Assembly (NCBI GenBank): GCA_037043455.1
Contig: JAWPHD010010259.1
Location: 31,539 to 95,538, forward strand
Reading direction: 5' to 3'
Source: Cyrtodaria siliqua
Lineage: Eukaryota > Mollusca > Bivalvia > Adapedonta > Hiatellidae
Length of the DNA: 64,000 nucleotides
Part shown: positions 23,005-33,783 of the stretch, piece by piece
Position numbering within the stretch: the first letter of the stretch is position 1
Layout: each line of letters opens with the position of its first letter
Made by a program: the position numbers and the translations under genes
The notes under the pieces: generated by a model
Database searches by the model: none
What the model was told of the DNA's origin: nothing
The model's input: the letters and a program-made list of their open reading frames with translations, nothing else

Positions 23005-23545
23005 ATCCCTCGCCGAAGGCGGAGGGATATTAATTTGGCGTTGTCCGTCCATCCGACCGTCCGTCCGTCCGGAGCCATATCTTCATAGCTGCAGGTTGGA
23101 TTTTCATTACACTTGGTAACAATCTTTATCCTGATAGTGGGATGAGATGCGGATATTTTTTCAGGAATCGCCCTAGTAACGCCGGAGTTATTGCCCTTTA
23201 ATTGATAAAAAATTGCTTAATTCTGTCCGTCCACAGCCATATCTTGATAACCGCTTGTTTGATTTTCATTTATAATCCTTATAATGTTTATCTAAATAGT
23301 GGGATGTGACGCAGCATTTTTTTTCGGAATCGTTCAAGTAACGCCGGAGTTATTGCCCTTTAATTGATAACAATTGCTAAATTCTGTCCGTCCACAGCCA
23401 TATCTTGATAACCGCTTGTTTGATTTTCATTAAACTTGATTATAATGTTTATCCTGAGAGTGGGATGTGATATTGAAAATTTATTTCGAAATCGTCCTAG
23501 TAACGCAGGAGTTATTGCCCTTAAATTGATAAATGTCCCCTTCAA
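23005..23545. repeat. Three ~160-bp tandem units of an interspersed repeat
   Basis: It begins 'ccctcgccgaaggcggaggg' (itself a hairpin) with CCGT repeats. Three units follow, with 'agccatatcttgataaccgc', 'agtgggatgtga' and 'aacgccggagttattgccct'. No coding potential. Confidence 0.75.
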
Positions 23546-24900
23546 TTATTCAGGTCGTGGGTTCAAATCTCACTGGAGATATTTCATCTTTTTTTTTTTA
23601 CTTATCTCCTTTTTTCATGGGTTCATTTTTTCTTTAATTGGGAGCTTAGGGACCCTTGTTGGATCAGTTTTAAATAGAGTTGTTTTTCTTTTCTTTTTTT
23701 TCTTTTTCTTTTTTTTTTTTATTCCTATATTTTTTCTTTTTTTCGTAACAAACCTTGGTTCATGGGTTTATTTTTTCTTTAACTGGGAGCTAAGGGGCCC
23801 TTGTTGGATCAGTTTTACATAGAGTTAAATTAACATTGTTGTTGTGATACGGGAAATAATTCCCGAGTGAGAAATATTCTTGCGATATAGAAACGAGTGC
23901 GCTTGCGTAATCGTTAATTTTCGTAATCGGTATTTCCTAGTGGCGGAATCTGAAGACGACAGTAAAACAATCGGAACGTCATTTGGCTTTCCCGCCACTG
24001 ACGGAAAAGGCCGAGCAATGTTCCGTTCTACGAAATAACTCCCACTGGGAGATATTAAACGAGTAGATATAGCTTTTCTTTTCCCAGTATTTCCTATACA
24101 AATCACAGACAAATATGTAATATATAGATTTATTTTTTATTTATTTTTTTTTTATTTTTTTTTTGATTATTTTTTTTTATTTTTATTATTATCTTTTTTT
24201 ATTGGTTAATGGGTTCAATTTTTCTTCAATGGCGAGCTTAGGGCCCTTGTTGCATCAGTTTTACATAGAGTTATAGGGAAGAACTTCAAAAATCTTCTCT
24301 GAAACTACAAGAGATAAAGAAACTTTCTTATTTATTATCAGCTTATGGATCCTCTACCAGTTTCGTTCAAATGGTGACCCTGCGGTCAAATTTGACACCG
24401 CCCCAGGGGTCGCAGTTTTACATAGACTTATATATAGGGAAAATCTTTAAAAATCTTCTTCTCTGAAACTACACTAGTCAAAGTTAATAGTTCGTATATA
24501 CACTCATCATATTATCCTCTGCCAAATGTGTTTGAATGGTGACCCTGGGTTCAAATTTGACCCCTCCCCAGGGGTCATATGTTTTACATAGACTTATATA
24601 GGGAAAAACTTAAGAAAGAGTATGATAATGGACCTTTGGAAACGGCCGAGCACGACACATACGAAATATTGCAGTCTCGGTTTGATTGAGACTGTTCATG
24701 AGCGGTAGTGAAATATACTAGCTACCGGCCACGCCCTCTAGCCCCGGGTTGAGCAGAACTCAATATTCATAAAATCAATCTTCTTCTCTGAAACTACAAG
24801 AGGCAACAGTTTATTATTTTGTATTTACACTCCGCTTATGGTCCTCTACCAATGGTGACACTGGAATCGAATTTGGCTCTGCCCCTGGGCCACAGGTCAA
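23546..24900. repeat. T-rich low complexity plus a reverse copy of the 20.9-22.8 kb element family
   Basis: 23590-24200 is dominated by poly-T tracts. 24260-24600 and 24780-24900 are the reverse complement of the units at 21480-22430 ('tctctgaaactac', 'catagacttatatagggaaa', 'aaatggtgaccctg'). A small separate element is inserted at about 24612-24770. Confidence 0.65.
24612..24772 (+). mobile_element. ~155-bp structured interspersed element (family 2)
   Basis: It interrupts a repeat whose uninterrupted version is nearby (24421-24470). It contains CAGTCTC (24672-24678) pairing with GAGACTG (24688-24694), then TGAGCGGTAG, then 'cacgccctctagccccgg', ending 'gagcagaactcaatatt'. A reverse copy is at about 28600-28745 and a decayed reverse copy at about 61829-61915. 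Its core is homologous to the two-hairpin part of the 276-bp repeat. Confidence 0.7.
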
Positions 24901-25725
24901 ACTTGGTTTGAGTGTTTATATTAATAAAAGTTTGATATATTTTAAAGCTAGCCAAACTTGAGCCAAATACATCCCTCCACCTGAAATAACAAGGTCATCT
25001 GATAGTAGCCGTAGTAATGAGATGAAGTAATCAGATTGATAAATATCACATGGCCAGGTAATTAAAAAGTAATCATTGATATACAATTCTACATTTCTTG
25101 CGTATTACATTTATTACTATATTATAAACACCTGCTAATATTACACCCAGTCCAGCCCTTTAGTCCCACTATAAAAGTCAATGTCTTAAAATGGTACACC
25201 TTTTTTCACATCACTATGGTGATGAATTTCAAAAATACCTATATCTAGTAGATATTCGAATTTATGAAGGCTCAAGGTCATGATTTATACTAATTAAAAA
25301 AAAACGAACTCGAGGATTGCTTGTCATCATGATCTGTTCATATCCAGGCAAAATGAGTTTTGATATTCATGGTATTATATAGCATGATCTAGATTCAAGC
25401 TAACCAGTAGGCCTTATTGCCTACTGACCGTTCCAAGTCGGTAACCCTGTCTTCACCACCCTTTCTGTTGTTTTTTGTCTCTTTCATTGTATTATCTAGT
25501 CCTTGTTTGCAGTACAGTGCGGACCTACGATGCCTTTGCGTTCGGACTCTGTGGTTTCTATAGGATCCTATATCTCTTTTTTGCAACTGGCAATGAAGCT
25601 CTTTAAACTACATGTAATTTATCTTTGTATGTGTTGTTCTGAAGTCATTAGGGAGAATGATTATTTTTTGGTTGTTTGTTTTATTTTATATTTAAAATAT
25701 TAATATTTTGATTACATTTTCTGTC
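24900..25725. other. Intergenic stretch without a supported gene
   Basis: AT-rich sequence. A fragment of an interspersed repeat family is present near 25415-25450 ('ctgaccgttccaag', 'cggtaaccctg'), related to sequences at 26780-27000. Open frames are under 70 codons and show no recognisable domain. Confidence 0.5.
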
Positions 25726-25729
25726 AACA

Positions 25730-26375
25730 CCTTCTCACCTTTCACGCCTCCTAGCACCGGATTAAGCGATAGTCTATTCTTTACGGCCACCACACAGCAC
25801 TAAACAAACGCTAGTGTGAATGTCAATACATACTGAAAAGCGGATCTCTTAGAAGCATCAAACACCACCAAGATATACAAATAGCAGACTCGGTTTTATT
25901 GGGTCTGTTCATGAGAGGTAATATTCAGTGCAACACCTCTCATGCCTCCTAGCACCGGATTAAGCGATAGTCTACTTTAAAGCCACAAAGATTGGGCTTG
26001 ATGATCCCAAATGACCAGTAAGTAATAACAATACTGATTTGTAGTCGGGGCGACTTTTACGGCCGCCACACAGCACTAAACAAACGCTAGCGTAAATGCC
26101 AATACATACTGAAAAGTGGATCAATTGGAAGCAAACACAAACGAGAGATAAAAGTAGCAGACTCGGTTTTATTGAGTCAGTTCATGAGAGGTAATGTTAA
26201 GAGTAACACCTCACACGCCTCCTAGCACCGGCTTAAGCGATATTCTACTTTAAAGCCACAAAGATGAGGATTGATGATCCCATAGGACCAGTAAATAATA
26301 ACACTACTGATTTGAAGTCGGGTCGACTTTTTGCGGCCGCCACACAGCACTAAAAAAAACGCTAGTGTGAATGTC
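25730..26375 (+). repeat. 276-bp structured tandem repeat array (unit 1, right part)
   Basis: A partial unit at 25730-25824 is followed by two full units, 25825-26100 and 26101-26375. Each starts with 'aatacatactgaaaag' and ends in 'ctaaacaaacgctagtgtga'-type sequence. The corresponding array in unit 2 is 44275-45101. Confidence 0.9.
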
Positions 26376-27524
26376 AATAAATACTGAAAATGTTTACCTT
26401 GTAAGTCAGCTAATGTCGACGTTACCATTAAACCGCTTATAAGTGGATCGTAAATAATGGAAATAAAGACGGAACGCATACTGGAAGAGAAAACATAAAA
26501 CGTTACGAGGTTTGAGAATAAAAGAAGTTTTTCAATGAAAAAAGTTCATGGTCGTAACGATTTAACAATGGTTCAATACATTGTATACATGTATACAAAC
26601 TATGTCTTACTTTGAATGCAAAATATATGAAAGAGAATTTCACCATAAAGAACTGCTTTCTTTATCACCTTCCAAAACATTAATATATAATGAAAATTCA
26701 ATACATTATGAATATACCGAGAAATAAATCAAGATCCACTTTCACCAATGCTTCTTGTATAAAATAACCAGTCCTGGCCAAGCTACTTAGGTTTGATACA
26801 CCCTAGAACCAGGTTTAAACCCTCATCGACCATTTTGTCACTGACCGTTCCAAGGCAGTAGCCCTATTGCCAATGTCTTTGTATTTGTGATGTCACATGC
26901 CTTGCTCCTTATTAACATTGTAACATTGTAACTGTTTGGGTTTTTTGAACTGTGTTCTGTGTTCTGTGAAAGCTACACTTCCTGTTCGACTTTTATATCT
27001 ACTTTCAGTATTTCTATAAGCTCATTCGTCAATATTTACAAAGTTGTTTTAATAATGTTAATCTACATATCTCGTGAGCGGCTTTATGCACGTAAAGTAA
27101 CCTATATTCTTTTGTTTTCAGTTCAGCAAAACGAAACACTGAGAAGGTACACCATTTTATGTTTATGAGATTGTTAACGTTTAACTATATAAAAAGAAGA
27201 AAGCTGTTAGCAAAATGTTAAGTTTATACATTTTCTTTTAAATCGTTACTGGTTTGTAACAAGTCAAGTGGTGTTACAAGTCAATAATTCTTGTGAAATT
27301 CTTTGAATGCTACATTTCCTGTTCGATGTTTATATCTACTTTTATTATTACAATAGTGTTGTTTGTGCCGTGTGACGACGGTAGAAAGTCTCCCCGAACA
27401 GCTAATCAATATTGTTATCTTTTCATCTCATAGATATTGTATGAAATTCATAGATCCAGATTTTTGACTGTGGTCCTTAAATGTTACAATTCCTGTTCGT
27501 CTGTTATATCTACTTTTAGAACAT

Positions 27525-27980
27525 GTTGTACGTTAACTGATGCTACTCCGGCAAAATAAAGACGACGATTAGCAAAGCTATTATATACAAATAGGCCTGA
27601 CGAAAGAAGCATAGGAACTATAATGCCGTACAAGAACATCATCGCAAAAACTTCGCGTTTGGTAACTGCCAACATTAGTTGACTTCCAGTGTCGATAAGA
27701 TCAACCATAAAAGCTAATGGGACTGATAGAACATAAACGTCAGAGCACAGTATATTATGGAGTTATACTTCATCTGTTGCATGTTGTCGTTGTCAATGTA
27801 CTATTGTTGTCAATGTACTATTGAGATGAATGTCTGGACATGCGACAAACCGTAATATTATTCGTAATCTTTGTGTTTGGAAATGCTTTCTATTCGATAA
27901 ACACTTCGTTAACTACATAATCCACCAAGGATATTCCAGATAAATTCAGTGTAAGTGTAGGATATATGAGATCAGACCGG
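27525..27980 (-). pseudogene. Decayed SLC46-family exon 1, minus strand (unit 1 copy)
   Basis: Read on the minus strand from 27980, it starts with the 'TATATCCTACA' stretch of exon 1 and follows the N-terminal coding order of copies A-C ('TGGTGGATTATGTAGTTAACGA', 'CATTCATCTCA', 'TGCAAAAGA', 'ATAATATA'). It then jumps by deletion to the 'GACATATAC' loop and the 'TTTTATGG.TGAT' region, ending with 'TTTTGCCGGAGTAGCATCAG', which matches exon 1 nucleotides but in a shifted frame. An in-frame TAG replaces part of the first loop. A direct duplication of 'gtcaatgtactattg' is specific to this copy. It is too diverged to be a recent copy of A, B or C, so it is likely an older paralogue. Confidence 0.8.
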
Positions 27981-28177
27981 TGTTATTTAGCTCATTAAAA
28001 CAATAAGGCATTTTTGTTTTTACAAGAGCGGTTACAATTTTACGTTGAAGTCAATGATATACATTGCTATCAATAAACATTCCTGGTCAATATAATGCTA
28101 AACATCTAGACTGGGACATAGTTATGTTTTTCTTTCATTCTCTCAAACATCCAAATAAAATCCTGTCGTGAAGCACG

Positions 28178-28748
28178 CATTAAAACGTCTCCCCGCGCTT
28201 GCAATCAGTACTGTTTTTCATGCGAGATCGCTGAGCCCGATACTTATATTTAATTATCGGTGGTACTTTTTCATTTCTTTTTGTTTTCTTACTTAATTTT
28301 CGATTCAGTGGTTCCACTACTCCGGCCGATTAAAGGCTCTGGGTATTGTTTAACCACTTATAGGATATGTTGTCTGCTTTTTAATTTAGTCTTTTGACTG
28401 TTACTTGTGATATGCAGGCTTCATAACCGCTGCTCCCAACTAAATTCCATTATGTTTATTTCGCTCTTCGGGCATTTAATTTTATTAGATACTGGGACCA
28501 TATGCCGTACGACATGGGGAAGAAATACTCCATGTCCACCGCCATATGCATGCCATCTTCGTGATGGTTAAAATGTTGTACAATTGATTTTATTAATATT
28601 GAGTTCTGCTCAATCCGGGGCTAGAGGGCGTGAGCGTTAGCTAGCATATTTCACTACCGCTCATGAACAGTCTCAATCAAACCGAGACTGCAATATTTCG
28701 TATGTGTCGTTTTCGGCCGTTTCAAAAGGTCCATTATCATATTCTCTT
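28178..28748 (-). mobile_element. ~570-bp insertion specific to unit 1, ending in a family-2 element
   Basis: Unit 2 reads straight from 'aaatcctgtt' to 'aacatctgcatga' (about 46880-46925) without this DNA. The right part (28600-28745) is the reverse complement of 24612-24772. The middle ('ttatgtttatttcgc', 'gatactgggacca') matches the last 140 bases of the window (63860-64000), so a longer version of this element probably continues past the window end. Confidence 0.65.
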
Positions 28749-29051
28749 TTAACATCTGCATGAATTTTGAGGCAAGGATATATTTCACAATAAAGGTGGT
28801 TCGGATGAATGCATGTTACCATTTTTCATTAGAAATAACATTTGCATTCATGTTCCTGCCATAAACAATGTCATCTAGCCATGAATTGACTCTTTTGCCA
28901 TGTAAGGATTATGTTTTAAAGCACACCTTTCAAGCGCTACGACCCCAGAAGCAAAGCAGTTCTAATCTATATTATCGCAATCCGACATTTTGGTAGCGTT
29001 TGCATTTCGACTTTATCCGCCTGCCATTTTCACCGGTCTATCTTTATTAAT

Positions 29052-29740
29052 AAATGAATGAATGAATGAATGAATGCTGTTTTACGGCACGTCGACACAT
29101 AAATAGGTCATATTGTGCGCAAAACCTGATGAAAGATAAAGAAATGAAATAGTAATTGAAAATTATTGTAAAGATATAAAGATAAAACTATTTACAAATA
29201 AGGGATGATATGGTAGTAATATAAACTATATATGTAAATGAACAAATGCCCGTCAACGGGTATATAAAAAAGTAAATATATATAAGAACACATTATAATG
29301 ATTTGTATAGTCTGATTTATTTTAGGAAATCTAAAACAAGACTAAAATCTATAGTATCAAATAACTCTTTCATAGTATTAACATTATAGTAACTTTGACG
29401 CATAGGATCAAAGTCTACACATTCTAACAATATGTGATTGACCGTTAACGGTGCAAAGCAGGGTATACATTCTGGTAATTGCTCACCTTGTAATAAATAT
29501 GAATGATTATAACGTGTATGCCCTATCCTGCACCGGGCTAGGACAACTTCTTCTCGAGGAATGGGTCTACTGGAAGACCGCCATTCTCCAAGTAACGGTT
29601 TAATTGAATGGAGTTTATTTTTAACTGACAAATCCCAAGCGGCATGCCAAGAGTTACGAATATATGTGTTAATACAACTTTTAAAATCAGTATAAGGTAA
29701 TTTGGTAAATATAATGGTGCTTTAGCAGCCTATGAGATAT
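29052..29740 (-). pseudogene. 5'-truncated non-LTR retrotransposon (LINE), 3' end of ORF2
   Basis: The minus-strand frame 29317-29700 reads through 'NKLHSIKPLLGEWRSSSRP' and 'ARCRIGHTRYNHSYLLQGE' and then a C-x2-C-x7-H-x4-C zinc-knuckle-like motif ('CIPC...NHILLEC'). This is the usual C-terminus of Jockey/I-type LINE polymerases. No reverse transcriptase remains. A 3' UTR follows and the element ends in a (TTCA)n tail at about 29053-29076. The unit 2 copy is at 47070-47755. Confidence 0.75.
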
Positions 29741-29773
29741 TGCGCACGTATTTAATTGTGTAGGATAACGTGT

Positions 29774-31508
29774 TGTGGTGAAATTGTATTTGTAACACGA
29801 TTACTTCCCTTGTTTTAAATTACTCCATTTACTTAAATGGCAACAAACTGCTTACAAAGAAAATACTCACCGTTTTATCAACACAGATGAGTTGTAGGTA
29901 TGTTTGGTTGTTGAATATGACTCTAAATTGCTTGAAATACATTGTTATGATCATGACACTAATTTAGTTGTAAAGACAGTTAAAATGTATAAGTGATTTA
30001 TATGAATTTGATGTTCGACAATTTCCGTTGAACATCGCCAAAGATCGGTGAGCTGCTAGAGGTCGCTCTGAGTCGTCTGGTATAAAAGGGGAATTTTGGG
30101 CACTTCTTGTCTGACTCTTCTCCTGCTCTTCACATCGTGCACGTCGCGGAGAGGGCACTGGTGACACTCATGGTGTTTGTATAGCCCTGGTCACCTTGCC
30201 AGCCCTATACAACATTACTGGTGTTGTGAAGCACTATATTCGCGTATAGTGACCACCACACACTGGTACTACTGAACTGGTTTGTCTCGGTTCAGTAGCC
30301 TGAGTGTCACTTGACTGATAGTGAAGAAGTCCCCTGCGCCCCCATCAAGGCACTCATCATCGGATGGAAGTAGAGAACTTGGAAGTTGTCAGACAGAAGT
30401 CCGCGGGCCAGAGCTGAGATCAACCAACACAGAGTAGAAGTAGCAGCAGAAGTATATAGTTAGTGATAATTAGGGATCGACGCCGAGGCCTACATTCGAC
30501 CGTAGTCTGACAACAGAAGAGGGATTCATGAGAAATACTGACATCTGATAATGCGTGCAGCGCAGGGGCCACAATGTGATGGGTGTTGCCCCAAACACAA
30601 GGACCCCCGACCAGTAGCGGCTGTAGGACACCACCATAGCGGATGTAGGGCAGCCACCTAGCGGATGTAGACCACCAGACCACCACGCCAGACCACTTCA
30701 CCGCCACAGCGAAACTACATAGAGCAGCTGCGACACAACACTACACATCTACAAGAGAAACGACTACACTACACAGCAGCACCAGATCAACCAACACACT
30801 CATCTAGACCAGTCCAGACTATATTGTGCCCGTCGCGGCAGGGAAACTTGTCGTGTTTGTTGGTGGAGGGACTATAAACCTCAGAACTACACACACACAC
30901 ACACTTCTTGTCTGACTGTCCGACGGTTAACATCGGTATATTTTAATTAAATACTGCTCCTATTTTGAAGGATTGTGTTTTGCTGGGACTTTGGGCCAAA
31001 AGCACTATCAAACATTATATCCGGGTTCTCTCGAGAAGCCCCGCTTCATTGAGAGGGTATATGTTAGCATAGGGCTTAGTGCACGGGTTGCAGCTGTAGC
31101 TATCCTTGAGTTAGAGCCTTGTCATTGGAAGCCCCGCTTCTTTGATAGAGTTCTTTGTGACACACTGTAGCGATCTTGAGAAGCACAGCTTCCTTGATAA
31201 AGATGTTGTTAAAGAGTGCTGGCGCTATAGAAGTGTTGCCGCTATAGAAGTGTGCTATAGACGTGTGCGGCTAGAACGGTGCGGCTGGAACTCCAGTTCG
31301 TAGACGACAGATAGGTTAGCTATATCAGAAAGTGTGTTGCAACGCTTGATTAATCCGGAGGCAGTTGTGGCCTCGTACGATTGTAATCAATTGATTGGAG
31401 TTTTGAAATCATTGTTTGAATCATCTTTAGAATCATTGTTTTGTACATATTTGTACTTATCAACGGCTAGGATATATATATATTGTTGTATATCGGCAAA
31501 ACGTTACA
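29774..31508. mobile_element. 1735-bp solo LTR
   Basis: The insert starts TGTGGTGAAA, ends AACGTTACA, and is flanked by GTGT on both sides (29770-29773 and 31509-31512). Unit 2 has the empty site 'gataacgtgtttagtcatac' at about 47793. The TGT...ACA ends and short target duplication fit an LTR left by recombination. A TATAAAAGGGG box at 30081 with 'cttcttgtctgactctt' just after it looks like the LTR promoter. 30096-30115 and 30902-30920 share 'cacttcttgtctgact'. The orientation by TATA is plus. No gag or pol is present. Confidence 0.75.
30081..30091 (+). promoter_or_regulatory. TATA box of the solo LTR
   Basis: TATAAAAGGGG is a strong TATA match inside the solo LTR, about 307 bp from its left end, followed about 30 bp later by a pyrimidine-rich initiator-like stretch. 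Its direction suggests rightward transcription toward copy B, 3.7 kb away. Activity is not known. Confidence 0.45.
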
Positions 31509-32932
31509 GTGTTAAGTCATACGTTAATGACACAAACGAAGAACTATTGTTTTATGCTTACTGTGTAATCCTTACACTAATGTCAGTACTTAGTACAGAC
31601 ACTTGAACGACTGATAAGATTCGATAGGCATGACTAAGCTGTTTTTGTTACTATACAATTAGTACATACGATATAAGGTTTAAATATTATTTTTTCAATT
31701 AACGTCTTGTACATTAACAGCACCCAGTGCGCATTGTAATTATGAGAGTAATTTATTTTAGGTTTAAACATTTTTCTTATTAAACATGTTAAATGACTGC
31801 TGTACTCGTCGTGTATAAATTTCAACACTTGCAAAGACACCTAAAGGTTCACCATACCCATCCCCGCGGTCAAAACGACACAATATTTGCAAACATAAGA
31901 CAAAAATTGAAACGTGTTGAATAGTGTTTTATATAAAACGAACACTCATGCTGACTATGGATAACAATAATAGAACAACCAAAATAAGCGGTAAAGGTTC
32001 AAACGTCCCAACTAAAATAGAATACCGCTTTCGGCAGTGCTAGTGATGTGATAAGGTTGCATCTTACATTACCACTTATGATATAATAAAGCCGAGTCTG
32101 TATATTTCATCTCTTGTTTTGTTTCGCTGCTTACACATGTTACACATGTTCTCGTTTTCATCATTTATCTGTATAATCTGTACCTAGGGGTAAAAGGTCC
32201 AAACGTCCCTATTAAATAGAATACCGCTTCCGACAGTGTTAGTGATGTGACAAGGTTGCGTCTTACATTGATCTACATTACCACTCATGACATAATAAAG
32301 ACGAGTTTGTATCATTCAGATATTTGGTAAGGAATTTGTTTACTTAGGATCAACTAGACATCAAGAGCAACATTCATGTAAAGTTTCATGAAAATCCATC
32401 AAACAGTTTGAGAGGAGTAGTCCCAAAAGTTTTTCCTATATACATCTATGTCAACAAAAAGTGTAAACAAAGATACCTAGCTCTTCGAACTAGATATCAA
32501 TAGCAACATTCATGCAAATTTTCATGAAAATCCATCAAAAAGATGTCTGCTGGAATGAATCAAAATTACTTTTGTTTAGGACCAACACTATGTCATGCCA
32601 GTCAATTAGGCAAATATTTCAAATCAGTATCCCTTATGGTTTTTGAGTAGTCGCTTTGGTGGCCATCTTGGATTTCACGTCAACCCGAATTTTTGCAAGG
32701 ATAACTAGACCTTATGGGCAACATTTCTGTAAAGTTTCATGAAAATTCATGATAATTTTAGAGGAGAAGTCGCCACAAGTAATTGTTATGGACGGACAGA
32801 CAGACAGACGAACAACGCACCACGGCATAAGCTCTGTTGATCCGTGATCAGCCAGTTGCGCTACAATGGATACACATGGCAAATGTTCATCGCAGTGCAA
32901 ATGCTTTCAGTTGAACAGGAAAGTTGATATTC

Positions 32933-33085
32933 TCTGTTTGTTTGTTTGTTTGTTTGTATGGTATTTTGCGTCATTTTCAACACATGCAATGTTATATATG
33001 ACGGTCGATTTTTTGTGGTGGAGGCAGACCACCCATACTTTTCCTGTATAGAACCAGTACTGTACACCTCCCGCCATCCTGATAT
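32933..33085 (-). mobile_element. tRNA-derived SINE body, minus strand, 5'-truncated
   Basis: (TTTG)n followed by 'tgacggtcgattttttgtgg', 'ggcagaccacccatact' and 'cagtactgtacacctcccgc' is the reverse complement of the SINE at 43759-44015, without the tRNA head. The unit 2 counterpart is at 49297-49462. Confidence 0.8.
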
Positions 33086-33505
33086 TCTCTGAAGAGAGCG
33101 TCCAGTTGAGCGATGCGTACAACGAAAAACCGTCATAAAAGGTAATACTGAAAGCCGTCAAAAGCAGTCAACAGTGATCAGCAGTCCAAATGTTATGTTT
33201 TAAAAATAAATTATAGCAATTATACGTAAAAGTAGGTACTCTTTCTTTGTTTCCCCTTTAGGACACTGTTCCCTAGATCCCTAAAAGTAGGCCTTTGATC
33301 CCTGGATCACTTAAAGTAATTGACAATGTTCCCCAGATCCCTAAATGTAATTGGCCATGTTCCCCAGATCCCCAAAACACTTGGGAGGGCCTCTCTTATG
33401 TTGTGGAGTAATATATACTGTATATGCATTGAGTGTTGAGTTTCTCTCTTATGTATACTGTATATGCATTGAGTTAGGTTTATTATGATATGCAAACTAA
33501 TTGGA

Positions 33506-33513
33506 TGACGTCA
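33506..33513. promoter_or_regulatory. Full CRE palindrome upstream of copy B
   Basis: TGACGTCA lies 270 bp upstream of the copy B ATG, with an octamer-like ATGCAAA about 15 bp to its left. The same arrangement is conserved upstream of copy C (49833-49840) but the homologous sequence is absent upstream of copy A. A role in cAMP/CREB-type control is inference. Confidence 0.4.
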
Positions 33514-33643
33514 TGCTATACTTTCATTTAGGTCAGGTAAACATATCAAATCGATGATTCATAGCCGTTTGTGTAATCTTGGTTTATCATGGGTATTCAT
33601 ATATATATACATATCAGTATATATATTCTCAACTGGTACAGAA

Positions 33644-33657
33644 GTTATAAAAGGGAT
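33644..33657 (+). promoter_or_regulatory. Conserved TATA-like block upstream of copy B
   Basis: GTTATAAAAGGGAT, 140 nt before the ATG, is the best TATA match among the three copies (A and C have C at the sixth position). Confidence 0.4.
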
Positions 33658-33783
33658 AATAGTGCAAAGTCGTGTTTTGTTGTGTGCATACAATGCCTCA
33701 AATCTTAAGGAAAAACGTTCACATTAAAAAACGGCTCTGTAAATGCTACATGTAGTGTTAACCTTTTAAACTTAATAGTGAAA

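Larger units (their letters stand above)
26376..29770. repeat. Segmental duplication block with pseudogene and LINE fragment (pairs with 45102-47805)
   Basis: Collinear with 45102-47805 ('gttcatggtcgtaacgattt', 'ctttatcaccttccaaaaca', 'agcttctt'-type runs). Unit 1 alone has about 570 bp inserted at about 28178-28748 and about 130 bp extra near 28920-29050. Repeated 'gctacatttcctgttcg...ttatatctactttt' motifs occur near 26970, 27310 and 27485. Confidence 0.85.
31513..33640. repeat. Segmental duplication block upstream of copy B (pairs with 47806-49935)
   Basis: Shared collinear runs include 'catacgttaatgacacaaac', 'gaacactcatgct', 'gatcaactagacatcaagag' and 'cttcagttgaacagga'-type sequence. 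It contains a reverse copy of the 2.7-3.9 kb element (about 32290-32870), a reverse SINE, and a short 'ccctagatcccta' minisatellite (33250-33390). No gene is supported. Confidence 0.85.

Noticed and set aside
23560..23585. Possible tRNA B box ('gggttcaaatc')
   Set aside because: No A box or acceptor stem upstream; at most a 3' fragment of a tRNA-derived repeat.
23436..23822. 128-codon open frame rich in Phe
   Set aside because: It crosses poly-T tracts and repeat boundaries; no domain and no conservation between units.
30420..30707. 95-codon minus-strand frame in the LTR
   Set aside because: No recognisable domain; it ends in a leucine run from a CAG/CTG-like tract and opposes the LTR promoter.
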